64,000 bases of DNA from Paenibacillus radicis (ex Gao et al. 2016) (GCF_014641555.1 NZ_BMHY01000001.1:310001-374000), one strand, 5' to 3'. Shown: positions 37,101-45,027, counted from the stretch's first letter. Numbers and translations: made by a program. The notes: a model not told the origin generated them from the letters alone.

Positions 37101-38369
37101 ACGAGTGAATCATTCCAACTGTCCGAAGGACAGAATGACATTCCGTTTATCGTAACAGCGCGCAATGGCTCTACGAAAACTTATGTGGTGAAGGTGAACA
37201 GAGCTTTATCGTCGACGCCAACACCAACGCCATCGTCGACACCGACGCCAACACCAACGTCGACACCGTCGTCGACACCGACGCCAACACCGACGTCGAC
37301 ACCGACGCCAACACCGACGTCGACACCGACGCCAACACCGACGTCGACACCGACGTCGACACCAACGCCGACGCCATCGTCAACACCGACGCCATCGTCG
37401 ACGCCAGCACCATCGTCAAAACCGGCTAATTCCGGGAACATTCCGTCGGCGGGTGGTTACTTGTCCTTGAACGGAGCGGGCATTCAAGTGCCGGCGGGTG
37501 CCCTTGATGCAGGTTTCGAGATTACAGTCACTAAGGTAAGCAACACCTCCGGCTTGTTTGCCGATGGCAAGCTGAAATTGCTGGGTGACGTTTATGAGAT
37601 TGTTAAAAATAAGGCAGGCAACTTTGTTAAACCTGTTACGATTACGCTGAATTTCGATAAGTCTAAGGTGAATTTAGCGAAAGTGATTGTGGGCTTGTAC
37701 TGGTTCAACGAAGAGACGAAGCAATGGATCTCTTTGGACAATGTGCAAGTGGATCAGGTTAACGGAAAAGTGTCTGGAACGGTAACCCATTTCACGAAAT
37801 TCGCCATTCTGACGTCGGACAAACAAGATCCGAATCCTCAGCCAACCGCGAATTTTACCGATACGAAAGGGCACTGGGCGGAGTCAGGCATTAATGAATT
37901 GGTAGCGCTTGGTGCCATTACAGGCTATCCGAATGATACATTCAAGCCGGATAACAAGATTACTAGAGCGGAGTTCGTTACTATTATCACTAAATCCTTT
38001 AATTTGCAGGGCAAAGCATCAGGCAAAGAGTTTGCTGATACGAAAACGCATTGGGCAAAAGACGCCATCGCGACGGCTGCATCGCTTGGCATAGTGAACG
38101 GTTATAGCGAAACTGCTTTTGGCCCGGATGAGTGGATTACGCGTGAGCAAGTCGCGGAAATCGTCGTGCGCGCAGCAGGTATTGCAGCAGCAGACAAGAG
38201 CTTGACCTTCAAGGATAGCTCCAAAGTATCGCAATGGGCTAGAGCAGCGCTTGCGGCAGCGACTGAGAAGGGAATTGTTAGCGGCTATACTGACGGCACT
38301 GTGAAGCCTCTAGGCAGCACAACTCGTGCTGAAGCGGCTGTCATTATACTAAGAGCGTTGCAGTTGTAG
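34182..38369 (+). CDS. SLH-anchored surface protein with lamin-tail-like and DUF2252 (kinase-like) domains
   Basis: A 1395-residue protein. TTG 34182 is preferred because GGGAGAGGGG (34163-34172) lies 9 bp upstream; ATG 34155 is in frame but has no SD. A signal peptide (about 1-33, ending SYAAA) precedes an LTD-like domain (about 40-170, [18 protein letters not shown]) and two beta domains (about 245-490). The DUF2252 domain follows (about 500-905), with [10 protein letters not shown] (D563, N568) and LNDVD (D585, D587). A cadherin-like domain (about 920-1010), a Thr/Pro/Ser linker, a ZU5-like beta domain (about 1085-1205) and three SLH domains (about 1215-1395) complete it. DUF2252 resembles aminoglycoside-phosphotransferase-type kinases, and the residues matching the catalytic loop and metal site are kept. 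Such a fold outside the cell is unexpected. Its substrate is unknown. Confidence 0.85.
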   Translation: MKKSNQRWVAAFLATAMFVQLLWQFAGTSYAAAAIPANTDNLAKNVVISQFYGGKLNDTADLYDNDFVELFNPTAVPISLNGWSIQYADNGQSTWKVAALGTPTDSIPAYGYYLVALGSNGIVQRSLPASDAAGSFKLGNNSGKLALLNTTDPLTLNNPVDDALKGNVVDFVGYDPVVDAYWGTPAKQAGKSNTMQRLVFDPLDPAKNTTALAAPNRGHNWDTKNNGKDFEKVNTGTPHNSSHSVAYVILGESQSIRMNTGSTVDPANNTIQLTAFNGLAKQGAWAAGDFIVNGLPAGLSATANANGSDIAITIAGQSSQNVDADANLTITINPGAWDQPNAPSGPAAVYQKTNTVSLIKYTPSNLIAAAPDASSSTIRMSSTKALNAVMKLNLTAGTAVNGKLDAASYIVTGLPAGNWNIEAEGNSSDNSITVSISGTSTSAVMNAVPLTIVLNPSAVQDSGFLASGPIAVNLLRYSPPLLTDEARKQAVEQSIIADNKNFNDAVTKEYKYGSSAMGANEYTFLRGTNSMFKSDLASKLIPSPESLIDGWKDKDILAYTQGDAHIQNVGSFNDSTGEMVFSLNDVDSAGIGSFYEDLLRFVTSIYVAKYEKDSSGIASLQDADFRDVSRTFLETYKDTLIEIHNDNSKKATKLTKNNVTPYTKSMMDGVSKGTYAEALQKLLGKRALNGKLDIAKNSDKFELATEAETASLKAGWEAYKAQVRGQFPNLSDEQFNQYFTIKDIVRRIHQGIGSIGVMRFNVLIEGSSVANTDDILLDVKAQTRDANVSKDAYLKTSVDVDSYLGVLEALNASFLIREVSPFKGDYTDKPFKNKTELEQYLIDAAKSYAYAGSRLNQVSDQLNYKFEDRFVTDIIPVWSDLENFILNSAEDYSHQIVADFALVKSDMLAGKLIDVTTLDALSIDTGSLNPNFDPAVSNYTVSVEQTVDTIAITAVASDAKATVTAKGNPYTSGTSESFQLSEGQNDIPFIVTARNGSTKTYVVKVNRALSSTPTPTPSSTPTPTPTSTPSSTPTPTPTSTPTPTPTSTPTPTPTSTPTSTPTPTPSSTPTPSSTPAPSSKPANSGNIPSAGGYLSLNGAGIQVPAGALDAGFEITVTKVSNTSGLFADGKLKLLGDVYEIVKNKAGNFVKPVTITLNFDKSKVNLAKVIVGLYWFNEETKQWISLDNVQVDQVNGKVSGTVTHFTKFAILTSDKQDPNPQPTANFTDTKGHWAESGINELVALGAITGYPNDTFKPDNKITRAEFVTIITKSFNLQGKASGKEFADTKTHWAKDAIATAASLGIVNGYSETAFGPDEWITREQVAEIVVRAAGIAAADKSLTFKDSSKVSQWARAALAAATEKGIVSGYTDGTVKPLGSTTRAEAAVIILRALQL
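37213..37416 (+). repeat. Minisatellite encoding a Thr-Pro-Ser linker
   Basis: About 200 bp of units based on ACACCGACGCCAACACCG and ACGTCGACACCG encode (TPTPTST/TPSS) repeats, linking the cadherin-like domain to the next beta domain. Thr/Pro/Ser tracts of this kind are typical of surface-protein spacers and are prone to copy-number change. Confidence 0.85.
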
Positions 38370-38395
38370 AAATGAATGATGATGCTACAAAAAGG

Positions 38396-38430
38396 CGGTT
38401 TCCCCATGAGAGGGGAAACCGTTTTTTTTT
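38396..38430 (+). terminator. Strong Rho-independent terminator
   Basis: A perfect 10-bp stem (CGGTTTCCCC 38396-38405 with 38412-38421) is followed by nine T residues, 27 bp after the surface-protein stop. Confidence 0.92.
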
Positions 38431-38547
38431 ACGAAGATAAGCAGGACAAAGTGGATATCGAATGGGAAATTATGTGTACAAATTTCCGTTATCGCGTTAT
38501 TATATTAAAGTATTAAAACAATAACGTAATAAAGGATGTGGGAGAGC

Positions 38548-39230
38548 ATGGTTAAATTGAAGTTCAAAGCGGTATTTCTTGATTTTTATGGCACAATCGT
38601 GCATGAAGATGAAGTTTATATTGAGGAAATATGCCAGCGAATATTGGAATCAGCAGTAAACCAAACGACCACAAAAGATATCGGGAAATACTGGTGGCAA
38701 TCTTTTTCGCGAAAATTCCAATCTTCTTATGGAGAAAACTTCAAAACGCAACGGCAGCTCGAACTGTCCTCATTGGAGGATACAGCAGCCTTCTATAGAT
38801 CATCCGTTACTCCAATAGAGCTTTGCGAAATTTTATATGGCCACTGGCAAACAGCACAGCTCTTTGATGATGCAAAGTTATTTTTAACGAAAGTTAAAAC
38901 TCGCCAATCATCCTATCCAATATTGATCGGAAGGACATTCAGGCTGCAATTAAACATAACGGATTATCATTCCAGAACATTATTACAAGTGAGGATGTCA
39001 GATCATATAAGCCAAGGCCTGAGATGTTCCAGAGAGCTCTAATGGAACATGGTTTAAATCCTGCAGAGGTGCTGCACGTTGGAGATTCCCTTATAAGTGA
39101 TGTGTCAGGCGCGCAACAGGCTGGTATTAAGGTAGCATGGATTAATCGAAACCATAAACCATTACCGTCAAACTGTTCTCCAGACTATATTGTAAAATCA
39201 TTGGAAGAACTGCTTCCTATATTGGCTTGA
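38548..39230 (+). pseudogene. HAD-superfamily phosphatase interrupted by a frameshift
   Basis: The first frame (start ATG 38548 behind GGGAG) begins VFLDFYGT, the HAD nucleophile motif with D12, and runs normally to about 38900 (FLTKVKTR). From there homology continues in another frame as PIILSNIDRKDI, DVRSYKPRPEMF and VGDSLISDVSGA (motifs II-IV) to the stop at 39230. A one-base loss near 38900-38906 (ACTCGCCA) explains it. In the original frame the protein ends at 39042 with unrelated residues. All catalytic motifs are otherwise present, so the lesion is recent or a sequencing error. An inverted repeat CGTTATT/AATAACG (38495-38526) lies just upstream and may be an operator. Confidence 0.75.
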
Positions 39231-39355
39231 ATTTGTATATGGACTAGAGCTGTTGTTATTTTGCCGGGCATTGTTGATATTAGAAATTCGTTCAATTGCA
39301 ACAATAGCGGTTATGATCACGTCAACTGAAATAGCATGAAAGGAGGGGATTACAA

Positions 39356-39712
39356 ATGAAGGGTTGGTTTAGAAGGTTTTCTGTCTCGTTAGCCTTATTG
39401 TCAATTATGAACGTGGGGGGAGCGACGGCTTTAAGTTCAAATATAAATAATTCCGGATTGACAGCATTTAATCAGGGAGAGACGGCTATCACGAATACTT
39501 CGGGAGCGGATCCTGATTTTGATCCTAAAGCAGCTGTTGGGGAAGATGTGTTGAAGCAATTGAAGCAAGCAAGCCCTGATGCTGTCTTGTCTCGAAATCC
39601 ATCAACAGGCGAAACCATTGTTACGGATAGGAAACCGGTCCGGCCGGTAAACTCGTTGGGCACCGAGCTCTCCACGCCTTCTAGTCTCGATTCTGCCGAT
39701 GAACGGCACTAA
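39356..39712 (+). CDS. Small secreted protein of unknown function
   Basis: A 118-residue product with a strong SD (AAAGGAGGGG) 8-9 bp upstream. It has a signal peptide (about 1-26, RRFSVSLALLSIMNVGGATA). The mature part is hydrophilic, rich in Ser, Thr, Asp and Asn, with no Cys and no recognised domain. No homologue comes to mind. It stands alone between the broken HAD gene and a small membrane protein gene 65 bp downstream. Confidence 0.6.
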   Translation: MKGWFRRFSVSLALLSIMNVGGATALSSNINNSGLTAFNQGETAITNTSGADPDFDPKAAVGEDVLKQLKQASPDAVLSRNPSTGETIVTDRKPVRPVNSLGTELSTPSSLDSADERH

Positions 39713-39777
39713 TTCGCGGGTTATAAGAAATCCTCGAAAAGACTCACAATGAAATCAAATATTTAAAGGAGCGTCTA

Positions 39778-40059
39778 ATGATAAATGCATATAAAAGATG
39801 TGTGATCGTTCTCTTGATAATTGTTGCATTATTTATGTTCTGGAATTCTTTTCGTTCTTCAACAATGGAAGTCGTTATAATTCAGAAAGTAAGTAAAAAT
39901 GAAATAACTATAAAAAATTTAGGTGATAGAGTAAGAACAATAAAAGTACCAATCGATATTTCAAAACTGGTAGAAGAGAATAAACAATATGCAATTTCAT
40001 ATGACAAACGAATACTTGATAATTATAGAATCAACTACATATCTGCACAATTACCTTAA
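39778..40059 (+). CDS. Small membrane-anchored protein of unknown function
   Basis: A 93-residue protein with SD AAAGGAG. One transmembrane helix (about 8-25, CVIVLLIIVALFMFWNSF) is followed by a roughly 65-residue domain with alternating beta-type residues (MEVVIIQKVSKNEITIKNL). That domain could be a small beta-barrel facing outward. The composition is more AT-rich than its neighbours, which suggests acquisition or relaxed selection. No family is recognised. Confidence 0.6.
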   Translation: MINAYKRCVIVLLIIVALFMFWNSFRSSTMEVVIIQKVSKNEITIKNLGDRVRTIKVPIDISKLVEENKQYAISYDKRILDNYRINYISAQLP

Positions 40060-40096
40060 ACAATAATAAATAGCGCATCAGAAAAGAACATTTAAT

Positions 40097-40522
40097 TTAT
40101 TTCAAATACAGGTCGTATTTCATGTATTTATTATTAGTTTCGATGGCTTTATTAACCTTCGACAATCCAGCTGCAGAAGAGCTGTTTTTATAGTTTAACA
40201 ACACTTCTTTTGTGAGACTTACCACCATAGGGTCAAGAAGAACTTCCTCAATTGGTCTAAATTGAACGGCTGAAACCTCTGCGTCAACTGATCCTATTGT
40301 TTCTGATACGAGTTCCATTTCAAATATAAAATATACGCTTTGCTCCAGTCCGGTTTGAGCTTGTCTCACACCTGATCTAACGCCAAGAAGCCTTTTAGGT
40401 ATCGACTCCACACCTGCTTCCTCTTTCACTTCTCTTACTGCTGCTTCTTCAATGGTTTCCCCTTCTTCAACATAACCGCCTGGCAGCATCCACTGATCCT
40501 TATTTGCGCCATAAGTGGTTAT
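40097..40522 (-). pseudogene. Nudix hydrolase gene lacking its 5' end
   Basis: The minus-strand frame is open from 40522 and contains TYGANKDQWMLPGGYVEEG followed by a complete Nudix box (ETIEEAAVREVKEEAGV). That box should bind Mg2+ and catalyse hydrolysis of nucleoside-diphosphate derivatives. Nudix proteins normally begin 20-30 residues earlier, with a beta-strand and a hydrophobic VLLVKR segment. Here an in-frame stop lies at 40525-40523 instead. A shortened 130-residue protein could start at ATG 40489 but would lack the first strand. The break lies next to the promoter region of the drug-efflux island, which hints that insertion of the island truncated it. Confidence 0.7.
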
Positions 40523-40571
40523 TCAAATTACCTATAGTTGATCCAATCCGAATATTTTCAAACAACACAAC

Positions 40572-40611
40572 GAACATAGTTCTTTACGAACGGTGTTCGT
40601 TGTGATATAAA
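40572..40611 (+). promoter_or_regulatory. TetR-type promoter/operator of the DHA2 efflux gene
   Basis: Two 11-bp palindromes of the form GAACNNNGTTC (40572-40582 and 40588-40598) are spaced 16 bp start to start. The second lies in the 17-bp spacer of a promoter with -35 TTTACG (40583-40588) and -10 TATAAA (40606-40611). The same paired arrangement occurs upstream of the monooxygenase gene, and a TetR gene follows it. The repressor is therefore expected to block RNA polymerase here. Confidence 0.7.
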
Positions 40612-40626
40612 TGAGAGGTAGAAGTT

Positions 40627-40665
40627 ATGAATGTGAATATGAAGGAGGCCGATAATCCGCAATAG
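40627..40665 (+). CDS. Possible 12-residue leader peptide (MNVNMKEADNPQ)
   Basis: ATG 40627 follows the -10 by 16 bp and has GAGAGG 8 bp upstream; the frame stops at TAG 40665. The stronger SD AAGGAGG lies inside it (40642-40648) with no start codon at the right distance. It may be a regulatory leader for the efflux gene, or simply the leftover start region of the original gene after insertion of the repeat. Expression is unproven. Confidence 0.25.
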   Translation: MNVNMKEADNPQ

Positions 40666-40935
40666 AGATAACGAACCAACTTCGCAAAATAGCGAAGCTA
40701 ACTTCGTTCGGCGATGGATTTACAAATAGCTGCACGCCGACAGCGAAGCGATTTTCGCTATTGGAGAAGCAAGGTTCACGAAGAGCGAAGATAGCTTCGC
40801 TCCAATAGCAGGCAAGTACTGCAAAGGCTGGATTAGCGAAGGAAGGTTCGTAATAAAGCGAATCTGGTTCGTTCGACGCACAAGCATACACCCGAGTGGC
40901 GAAGTACCCTCGCAAATTTAGCTAAGCTTTTCGTT
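40650..40935. repeat. TTCGC/GCGAA-rich palindromic element in the leader of the efflux gene
   Basis: About 285 bp are packed with GCGAAG and CTTCGC words in both orientations. Hairpins include GAGCGAAG-ATAG-CTTCGCTC (40783-40802), an outer arm pair GCTATTGGA (40757-40765) with TCCAATAGC (40801-40809), and CTTCGC-AAAATA-GCGAAG near 40680-40700. The block separates a well-formed promoter and SD from the pump gene. It looks like a dispersed intergenic repeat rather than a gene; the minus-strand open frame through it has no SD or family features. Confidence 0.6.
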
Positions 40936-40981
40936 CATGCAGGTTCATGCAGATACTTATAAAGAAAAGAGGTCTTGTCGT

Positions 40982-42409
40982 TTGAGTATGCAAGCTCAAA
41001 ACGCTCCATCTGAGTTTTCGCTGAAAAAGATTATGCCGATCCTTCTGGCCGTGGCTACGGGTATGTTCTTAATTATTTTGGATAGCACCATTATGAATGT
41101 CGCAGTTCCCAAATTAGTGGATACCTTTCATTCTGATCTGGGTACGATTCAATGGGTGATTACGGCTTACACCTTGGCACTTTCAGCGGTCATACCGCTT
41201 GCAGGATGGTTTTCGGAACGATTCTCAGCGAAGCGCATGTTTCTCGTAAGCATTGTATTGTTCGTTATTGCATCTATGCTTTGTGCGCTGTCGCAGACGC
41301 CGGAGCAAATGATTATTTTTCGTATACTGCAAGCCCTAGGCGGCGGAATGGTTGCTCCTATCGGTATTGCGATGGTATTCAAGGCTTCGCCTCCCGACAA
41401 ACGCGGTTCCGTGATGGGGATTCTCGGCATTCCGATGCTGCTGGCGCCAATTCTTGGTCCGATCCTGTCGGGCTGGCTGATTGAATTTATTAATTGGCAC
41501 TGGATATTTCTCATTAACTTTCCAGTAGGCATTCTCGCCTTTGCAATGGCGTGGCGCTTCCTGCCAGCCTCCAAGCCAAGCAAAGGAATGAAGCTTGATG
41601 TTCCAGGTGCAATATTGGCACCCATCGCTTTTGCTTCATTAGTTTTCACCGTTCACCAAGCCGGTGAGAAGGGCTGGATGGACGAATGGACACTGGGATC
41701 TTTGGCTCTAGGCATTGTTGCTTTGCTGCTGTTCATCTGGAATGAGCTCAAGCAAAAGCATCCGCTTCTTGAGCTCAGGGTATTCCGCTCCAAAGCCTTT
41801 ACACATGGCATCATTTTAGCTTGGATGAACCAAATTGCTCTGTTTGGAAGCATACTGTTGTTCATCCTTTATTTACAGCAGGTGAAAGGGCTTTCGCCGT
41901 TGGAGGCTGGGCTATACGTGATTCCCCAGGCGATCCTATCTACGATCGGGATTAATGTTGGGGGCAAACTTTTCGACCGATATGGCGTTCGTCCGGTTGC
42001 ACTCATCGGTATTTTATCTTTAACAGGCGCACTGTTCGCCTTAACGCATATTACGGCCAGCACGAGCGCATTTTATATCATGTGCAGCTTCGCTTTTGTC
42101 GGGCTTGGTCAAGGTTTAACGATGATGCAGATTAATACGCATGTGCTGAAATCCGCTCCGATCGAGCTTGTACACCGGGTGACACCGATTACGACCTCAG
42201 CGCAGCAGATCATGTCTTCATTCGGTGTAACGATTACAGCCGCGTACCTGACTCATCAACTTCGGAATTTGCCTGAAAATCATACCGCTGAGCAATTGGG
42301 ACAATCTTTCGGTCATACGTTCTGGATCACGTTATCCTTTGCGGTCATTGCTTTGGTGCTTAGTCTGTTTTTGAAAAAATCACAGTCTTCTTCCAAAAAG
42401 CTTTCCTGA
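40982..42409 (+). CDS. DHA2-family (14-TM) multidrug efflux MFS transporter
   Basis: A 475-residue proton-driven exporter of EmrB/QacA type. TTG 40982 is preferred (AGAGG at 40968-40972, 9 bp upstream); the open frame reaches back to ATG 40937, which lacks an SD. Visible motifs are DSTIMNVAVPKL (motif D1), WVITAYTLALSAVIPLAGWF, the motif-A loop (SERFSAKRMF) and GGGMVAPIG with PMLLAPILGP (motif C, typical of antiporters). It is followed by a TetX-like enzyme and a TetR repressor that probably share its control. Efflux of a drug related to the enzyme's substrate is inferred. Confidence 0.9.
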   Translation: MSMQAQNAPSEFSLKKIMPILLAVATGMFLIILDSTIMNVAVPKLVDTFHSDLGTIQWVITAYTLALSAVIPLAGWFSERFSAKRMFLVSIVLFVIASMLCALSQTPEQMIIFRILQALGGGMVAPIGIAMVFKASPPDKRGSVMGILGIPMLLAPILGPILSGWLIEFINWHWIFLINFPVGILAFAMAWRFLPASKPSKGMKLDVPGAILAPIAFASLVFTVHQAGEKGWMDEWTLGSLALGIVALLLFIWNELKQKHPLLELRVFRSKAFTHGIILAWMNQIALFGSILLFILYLQQVKGLSPLEAGLYVIPQAILSTIGINVGGKLFDRYGVRPVALIGILSLTGALFALTHITASTSAFYIMCSFAFVGLGQGLTMMQINTHVLKSAPIELVHRVTPITTSAQQIMSSFGVTITAAYLTHQLRNLPENHTAEQLGQSFGHTFWITLSFAVIALVLSLFLKKSQSSSKKLS

Positions 42410-42455
42410 CAGATCGTCAATTAGAAGAAGTATGCGATTTATTTTTATCATTAAC

Positions 42456-42482
42456 GAACAGTGTTCTTAAAGAACGGTGTTC
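42456..42482 (+). promoter_or_regulatory. Second paired TetR-type operator, upstream of the monooxygenase gene
   Basis: GAACAGTGTTC (42456-42466) and GAACGGTGTTC (42472-42482) repeat the architecture found before the efflux gene, again with 16 bp between starts. No clear -10 was seen, so the exact promoter is uncertain. The sites lie 39 bp before the start codon. Confidence 0.65.
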
Positions 42483-42520
42483 AGAAAAACAAATTACATG
42501 GATGAAGGAGATGCATTTCT

Positions 42521-43711
42521 ATGACAACAAGAGCTCAAGAACAAAAACGAATTGCGATTATCGGAGCTGGACCAGGCGGATTGACATTGGCTTTGCTTCT
42601 GCAGCGTTACGGGATTCCAACCGTTATTTATGAACGGGAACAGCAAGACCAGAGCCATACAAGAGGCGGTACGTTGGATATTCATGAGGAATCCGGCCAA
42701 AAAGCGCTTAAAGAAGCAGGGTTGTATGAGGAGTTCCAAGCTCTAGCCCGCTATGAGGAAGAGGATTTCCGTATCGTCGATAAAACCGGAAAGATTTATA
42801 TTGATGAAGAACCGCAACCAGAACAGCTGGAAGCAGCACAAACAGGCGGACGTCCAGAGATTGACCGGGGTGTTCTATGCGATCTGCTGCTGCAGGCGAT
42901 CAACCCTGGTACAATCAAGTACGGGTATAAGCTTGAAAAGGCAGTTTCGCTGGAAAATGGCATGACCGAGCTTCACTTTGACAATGGTGCTGTCGAAACG
43001 GCTCATCTATTGATTGGCGCAGATGGCGCCTTTTCTCGAGTGCGTCCGTTGCTGACGGATATCGATGTCGAGTATTCAGGTCTCACTATGCTTGAGTTAA
43101 ACATACTGGATGCAGCGGAAAAGCATCCTGAATTGGCAGCCTTCAACAAACGCGGCAAAATGTTTGCACTAGATGACAATAAAGGCATTCTTGGCCAGCT
43201 CAATGGAGATGGACGAATTAAAGTATATGCCAGCTTTAAGGCGGAAAGAAGCTGGCTGGAGACAAGCGGGATCTCATTCGATCAGCCCCAAGAAGCCAAG
43301 GAGCAACTGCTGGAGATTTTCCAGGATTGGGATGAGCAGCTTAAAGATTATATTCGTTTCGCCGAGGATGCCATCCTGCCAAGACGTATTTACATGCTTC
43401 CTATCGGCTTCAAATGGGATCGTAATCCTGGTGTTACGCTAATTGGGGATGCGGCTCACGTCATGTCGCCTTTCGCGGGAGAGGGTGTCAATATGGCCAT
43501 GTTTGATGCCTTGAAACTAGCGCTTGCTCTTGCCCGGAATACTGATGATTTTGGCAAAGCGATTGGTGAATATGAAGAAGTAATGTATCAGTTTTCCGCT
43601 GAGAAGGCCAGGGAATCCGATGATAGCTTGCAGCTCACCTTCGGAGATGATGCCGCTGCCAAGCTTGCTGAGATGATGAATACGATTTATGAGCAATTCG
43701 CTCAGCAATAA
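42521..43711 (+). CDS. TetX-like FAD-dependent monooxygenase
   Basis: A 396-residue class-A flavoprotein monooxygenase with SD AAGGAGA. It shows the FAD-binding Rossmann motif (IAIIGAGPGGLTLALLL, about 12-28), RGGTLDIHEESGQKAL (about 50-65), the GGRPEIDRGVLCDLLL segment with R near residue 113, and the second FAD motif GDAAHVMSPFAGEGVNMAM (about 309-327). These correspond closely to landmarks of TetX tetracycline-inactivating enzymes, including RGGTLD and PPFAGQGVN. The enzyme would use NADPH and O2 to hydroxylate an aromatic or polyketide substrate. Linkage to an efflux pump and a TetR repressor fits a drug-resistance role, but tetracycline itself is not proven. Confidence 0.85.
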   Translation: MTTRAQEQKRIAIIGAGPGGLTLALLLQRYGIPTVIYEREQQDQSHTRGGTLDIHEESGQKALKEAGLYEEFQALARYEEEDFRIVDKTGKIYIDEEPQPEQLEAAQTGGRPEIDRGVLCDLLLQAINPGTIKYGYKLEKAVSLENGMTELHFDNGAVETAHLLIGADGAFSRVRPLLTDIDVEYSGLTMLELNILDAAEKHPELAAFNKRGKMFALDDNKGILGQLNGDGRIKVYASFKAERSWLETSGISFDQPQEAKEQLLEIFQDWDEQLKDYIRFAEDAILPRRIYMLPIGFKWDRNPGVTLIGDAAHVMSPFAGEGVNMAMFDALKLALALARNTDDFGKAIGEYEEVMYQFSAEKARESDDSLQLTFGDDAAAKLAEMMNTIYEQFAQQ

Positions 43712-43751
43712 AGATGTTGAATTTCTCACTGCGCTATATTATAAAGAGAAT

Positions 43752-44432
43752 ATGAACAATACAAATCGGGTTATCGTTAGTCGTCGGGACCGTCCGGCCA
43801 AAGATCCTCTAAGCCGTGAACTTATCGTGAGAACCGCCTATGAATTACTGAAGGAACAAGGCTTGGCAGGCATGAGCATGCGCAAAGTGGCCAAAGCTTT
43901 AGATACAGGGCCATCTTCGTTGTACGTTTACGTTAATAATTTGGAAGAATTAAATTCATATGTATTGGATTCCGGGTTAGGTGAACTGGTACTGCCGGAT
44001 TCCGGGGAAGGCTCATGGAAGGATCGATTATTCGGAGCGTTGAACTCGTATTTCCTTCTATTGATCGAGAACCCGGGTCTTGCGGAAATTTCATTTTCCA
44101 CGATTCCGCGAGGCGACAAGTATATGGAGTTAATCGAATACATTCTAGCTGCCTTGCATGAGGGCGGAGTCAGCCCGAAATCTGCAGCTTGGGGAGTAGA
44201 TCTGCTGCTGCTGTATGTGACTTCGATAGCTTTCGAGAAGCATACCTGGAGGAAGAATGGGACGATGCAACCGTTAGATATCAAAGAAACGTTTAAAAAT
44301 GCAGACCCTATTCGTTTCCCTTTCATTCGCAGTCTGAATGAGCAAATGTTCTCCGAAGGAACGGAACTTCAGGAACGGTTCAGGTGGGGGCTGGAAGCGA
44401 CTTTGCAAGGTATTCAATTAAACAACAAGTAA
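43752..44432 (+). CDS. TetR-family repressor of the efflux/monooxygenase genes
   Basis: A 226-residue regulator. ATG 43752 follows AAAGAGAA; ATG 43689 is in frame but lies inside the upstream gene without an SD. The N-terminal HTH (about 22-70) reads IVRTAYELLKEQGLAGMSMR, then KVAKALDTGPSSLYVYV. The C-terminal ligand domain (about 80-220) resembles the classical tetracycline-repressor-like TetR_C type. It follows the monooxygenase gene by 40 bp and probably binds the two GAACNNNGTTC pairs upstream, controlling both genes and itself. Confidence 0.87.
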   Translation: MNNTNRVIVSRRDRPAKDPLSRELIVRTAYELLKEQGLAGMSMRKVAKALDTGPSSLYVYVNNLEELNSYVLDSGLGELVLPDSGEGSWKDRLFGALNSYFLLLIENPGLAEISFSTIPRGDKYMELIEYILAALHEGGVSPKSAAWGVDLLLLYVTSIAFEKHTWRKNGTMQPLDIKETFKNADPIRFPFIRSLNEQMFSEGTELQERFRWGLEATLQGIQLNNK

Positions 44433-44460
44433 TAAGAAGCTAATAGGTTCGAGCATGAAA

Positions 44461-44488
44461 ACAACTGATTTCGGTCAGTTGTTTTTTT
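44461..44488 (+). terminator. Terminator of the TetR/monooxygenase transcript
   Basis: ACAACTGA (44461-44468) pairs with TCAGTTGT (44475-44482), followed by seven T residues. Confidence 0.9.
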
Positions 44489-44530
44489 GTTGTGAATTAA
44501 GCCTCCTTCACAATCCTTCGTCCGGAATTA

Positions 44531-44539
44531 TGATATAAT
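44531..44539 (+). promoter_or_regulatory. Extended -10 promoter element
   Basis: TGATATAAT (44531-44539) is an extended -10; no good -35 lies at 17 bp. It precedes the short frame at 44568 and the CD3324-like gene. The rest of the 316-bp gap 44433-44748 holds the terminator upstream and the short frame. Confidence 0.4.
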
Positions 44540-44567
44540 TTGATAATCAAAAAGGGGGTGCTTACTG

Positions 44568-44666
44568 ATGGAGAATCTCTCAAGATTGTCTGGTACTTCT
44601 TCCACTCATGCAAAGCCTATTATTAGAAAAGCTATACTTTGCATGGGGCGAAACGTTCTACTATAG
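44568..44666 (+). CDS. Short frame of 32 residues, possible leader or small protein
   Basis: ATG 44568 follows AAAAAGGGGGTG by 7-8 bp and ends at TAG 44666. The peptide begins MENLSRLSGTSSTHAKPIIR and has no recognised family. The good SD and its position 29 bp after an extended -10 argue for translation. It could be a leader for the next gene or a small protein. Confidence 0.35.
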   Translation: MENLSRLSGTSSTHAKPIIRKAILCMGRNVLL

Positions 44667-44748
44667 CGCTGAACGAACAAACAAGCTTTCCTAATCGTTT
44701 GGCTTTGCACCTTATTTTTAAATGTTCAAAATAAGGGAGCGGGCAAAA

Positions 44749-45021
44749 TTGAAATATACGAATGCATCAAAGGTTTTACCGGAAGAGCTAATCATGGAAA
44801 TCCAGAAATATATTCAAGGGGAGACCCTTTACATCCCTAAGCAGCAAACGGAATATAAAGATTGGGGCAGCTTGAGCGGCGGGAGACGGTTGCTCGATCA
44901 ACGGAATACCGCTATTCGAAATGCCTTTCTAAATCATAGTAATAGTATCGAAGAATTGGCCCGGGCATATTTCCTTTCGGCTGACACCATCAAAAGAATT
45001 GTTTATTCGCATAAAAAGTAA
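44749..45021 (+). CDS. CD3324-family-like small helix-turn-helix protein
   Basis: A 90-residue protein. TTG 44749 is chosen because GGGAG (44735-44739) lies 9 bp upstream; ATG 44722 has no SD. The text KYTNASKVLPEELIMEIQKY, then IPKQQTEYKDWGSLSGGRRL and a C-terminal HTH-like segment (IEELARAYFLSADTIKRIVY) match the small CD3324-like/Mor-like DNA-binding proteins of Firmicutes. A transcriptional role is likely; the target is unknown. Confidence 0.75.
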   Translation: MKYTNASKVLPEELIMEIQKYIQGETLYIPKQQTEYKDWGSLSGGRRLLDQRNTAIRNAFLNHSNSIEELARAYFLSADTIKRIVYSHKK

Positions 45022-45027
45022 GGAACG

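Noticed and set aside
37171-37441. Minus-strand Val/Gly-Asp-rich open frames
   Set aside because: They are shadows of the T/P/S minisatellite; low complexity keeps several frames open.
40625-40915. Minus-strand open frame of 96 residues
   Set aside because: It runs through the TTCGC-rich palindromic element, lacks an SD and has no domain. Its coherent look comes from the repeated words.
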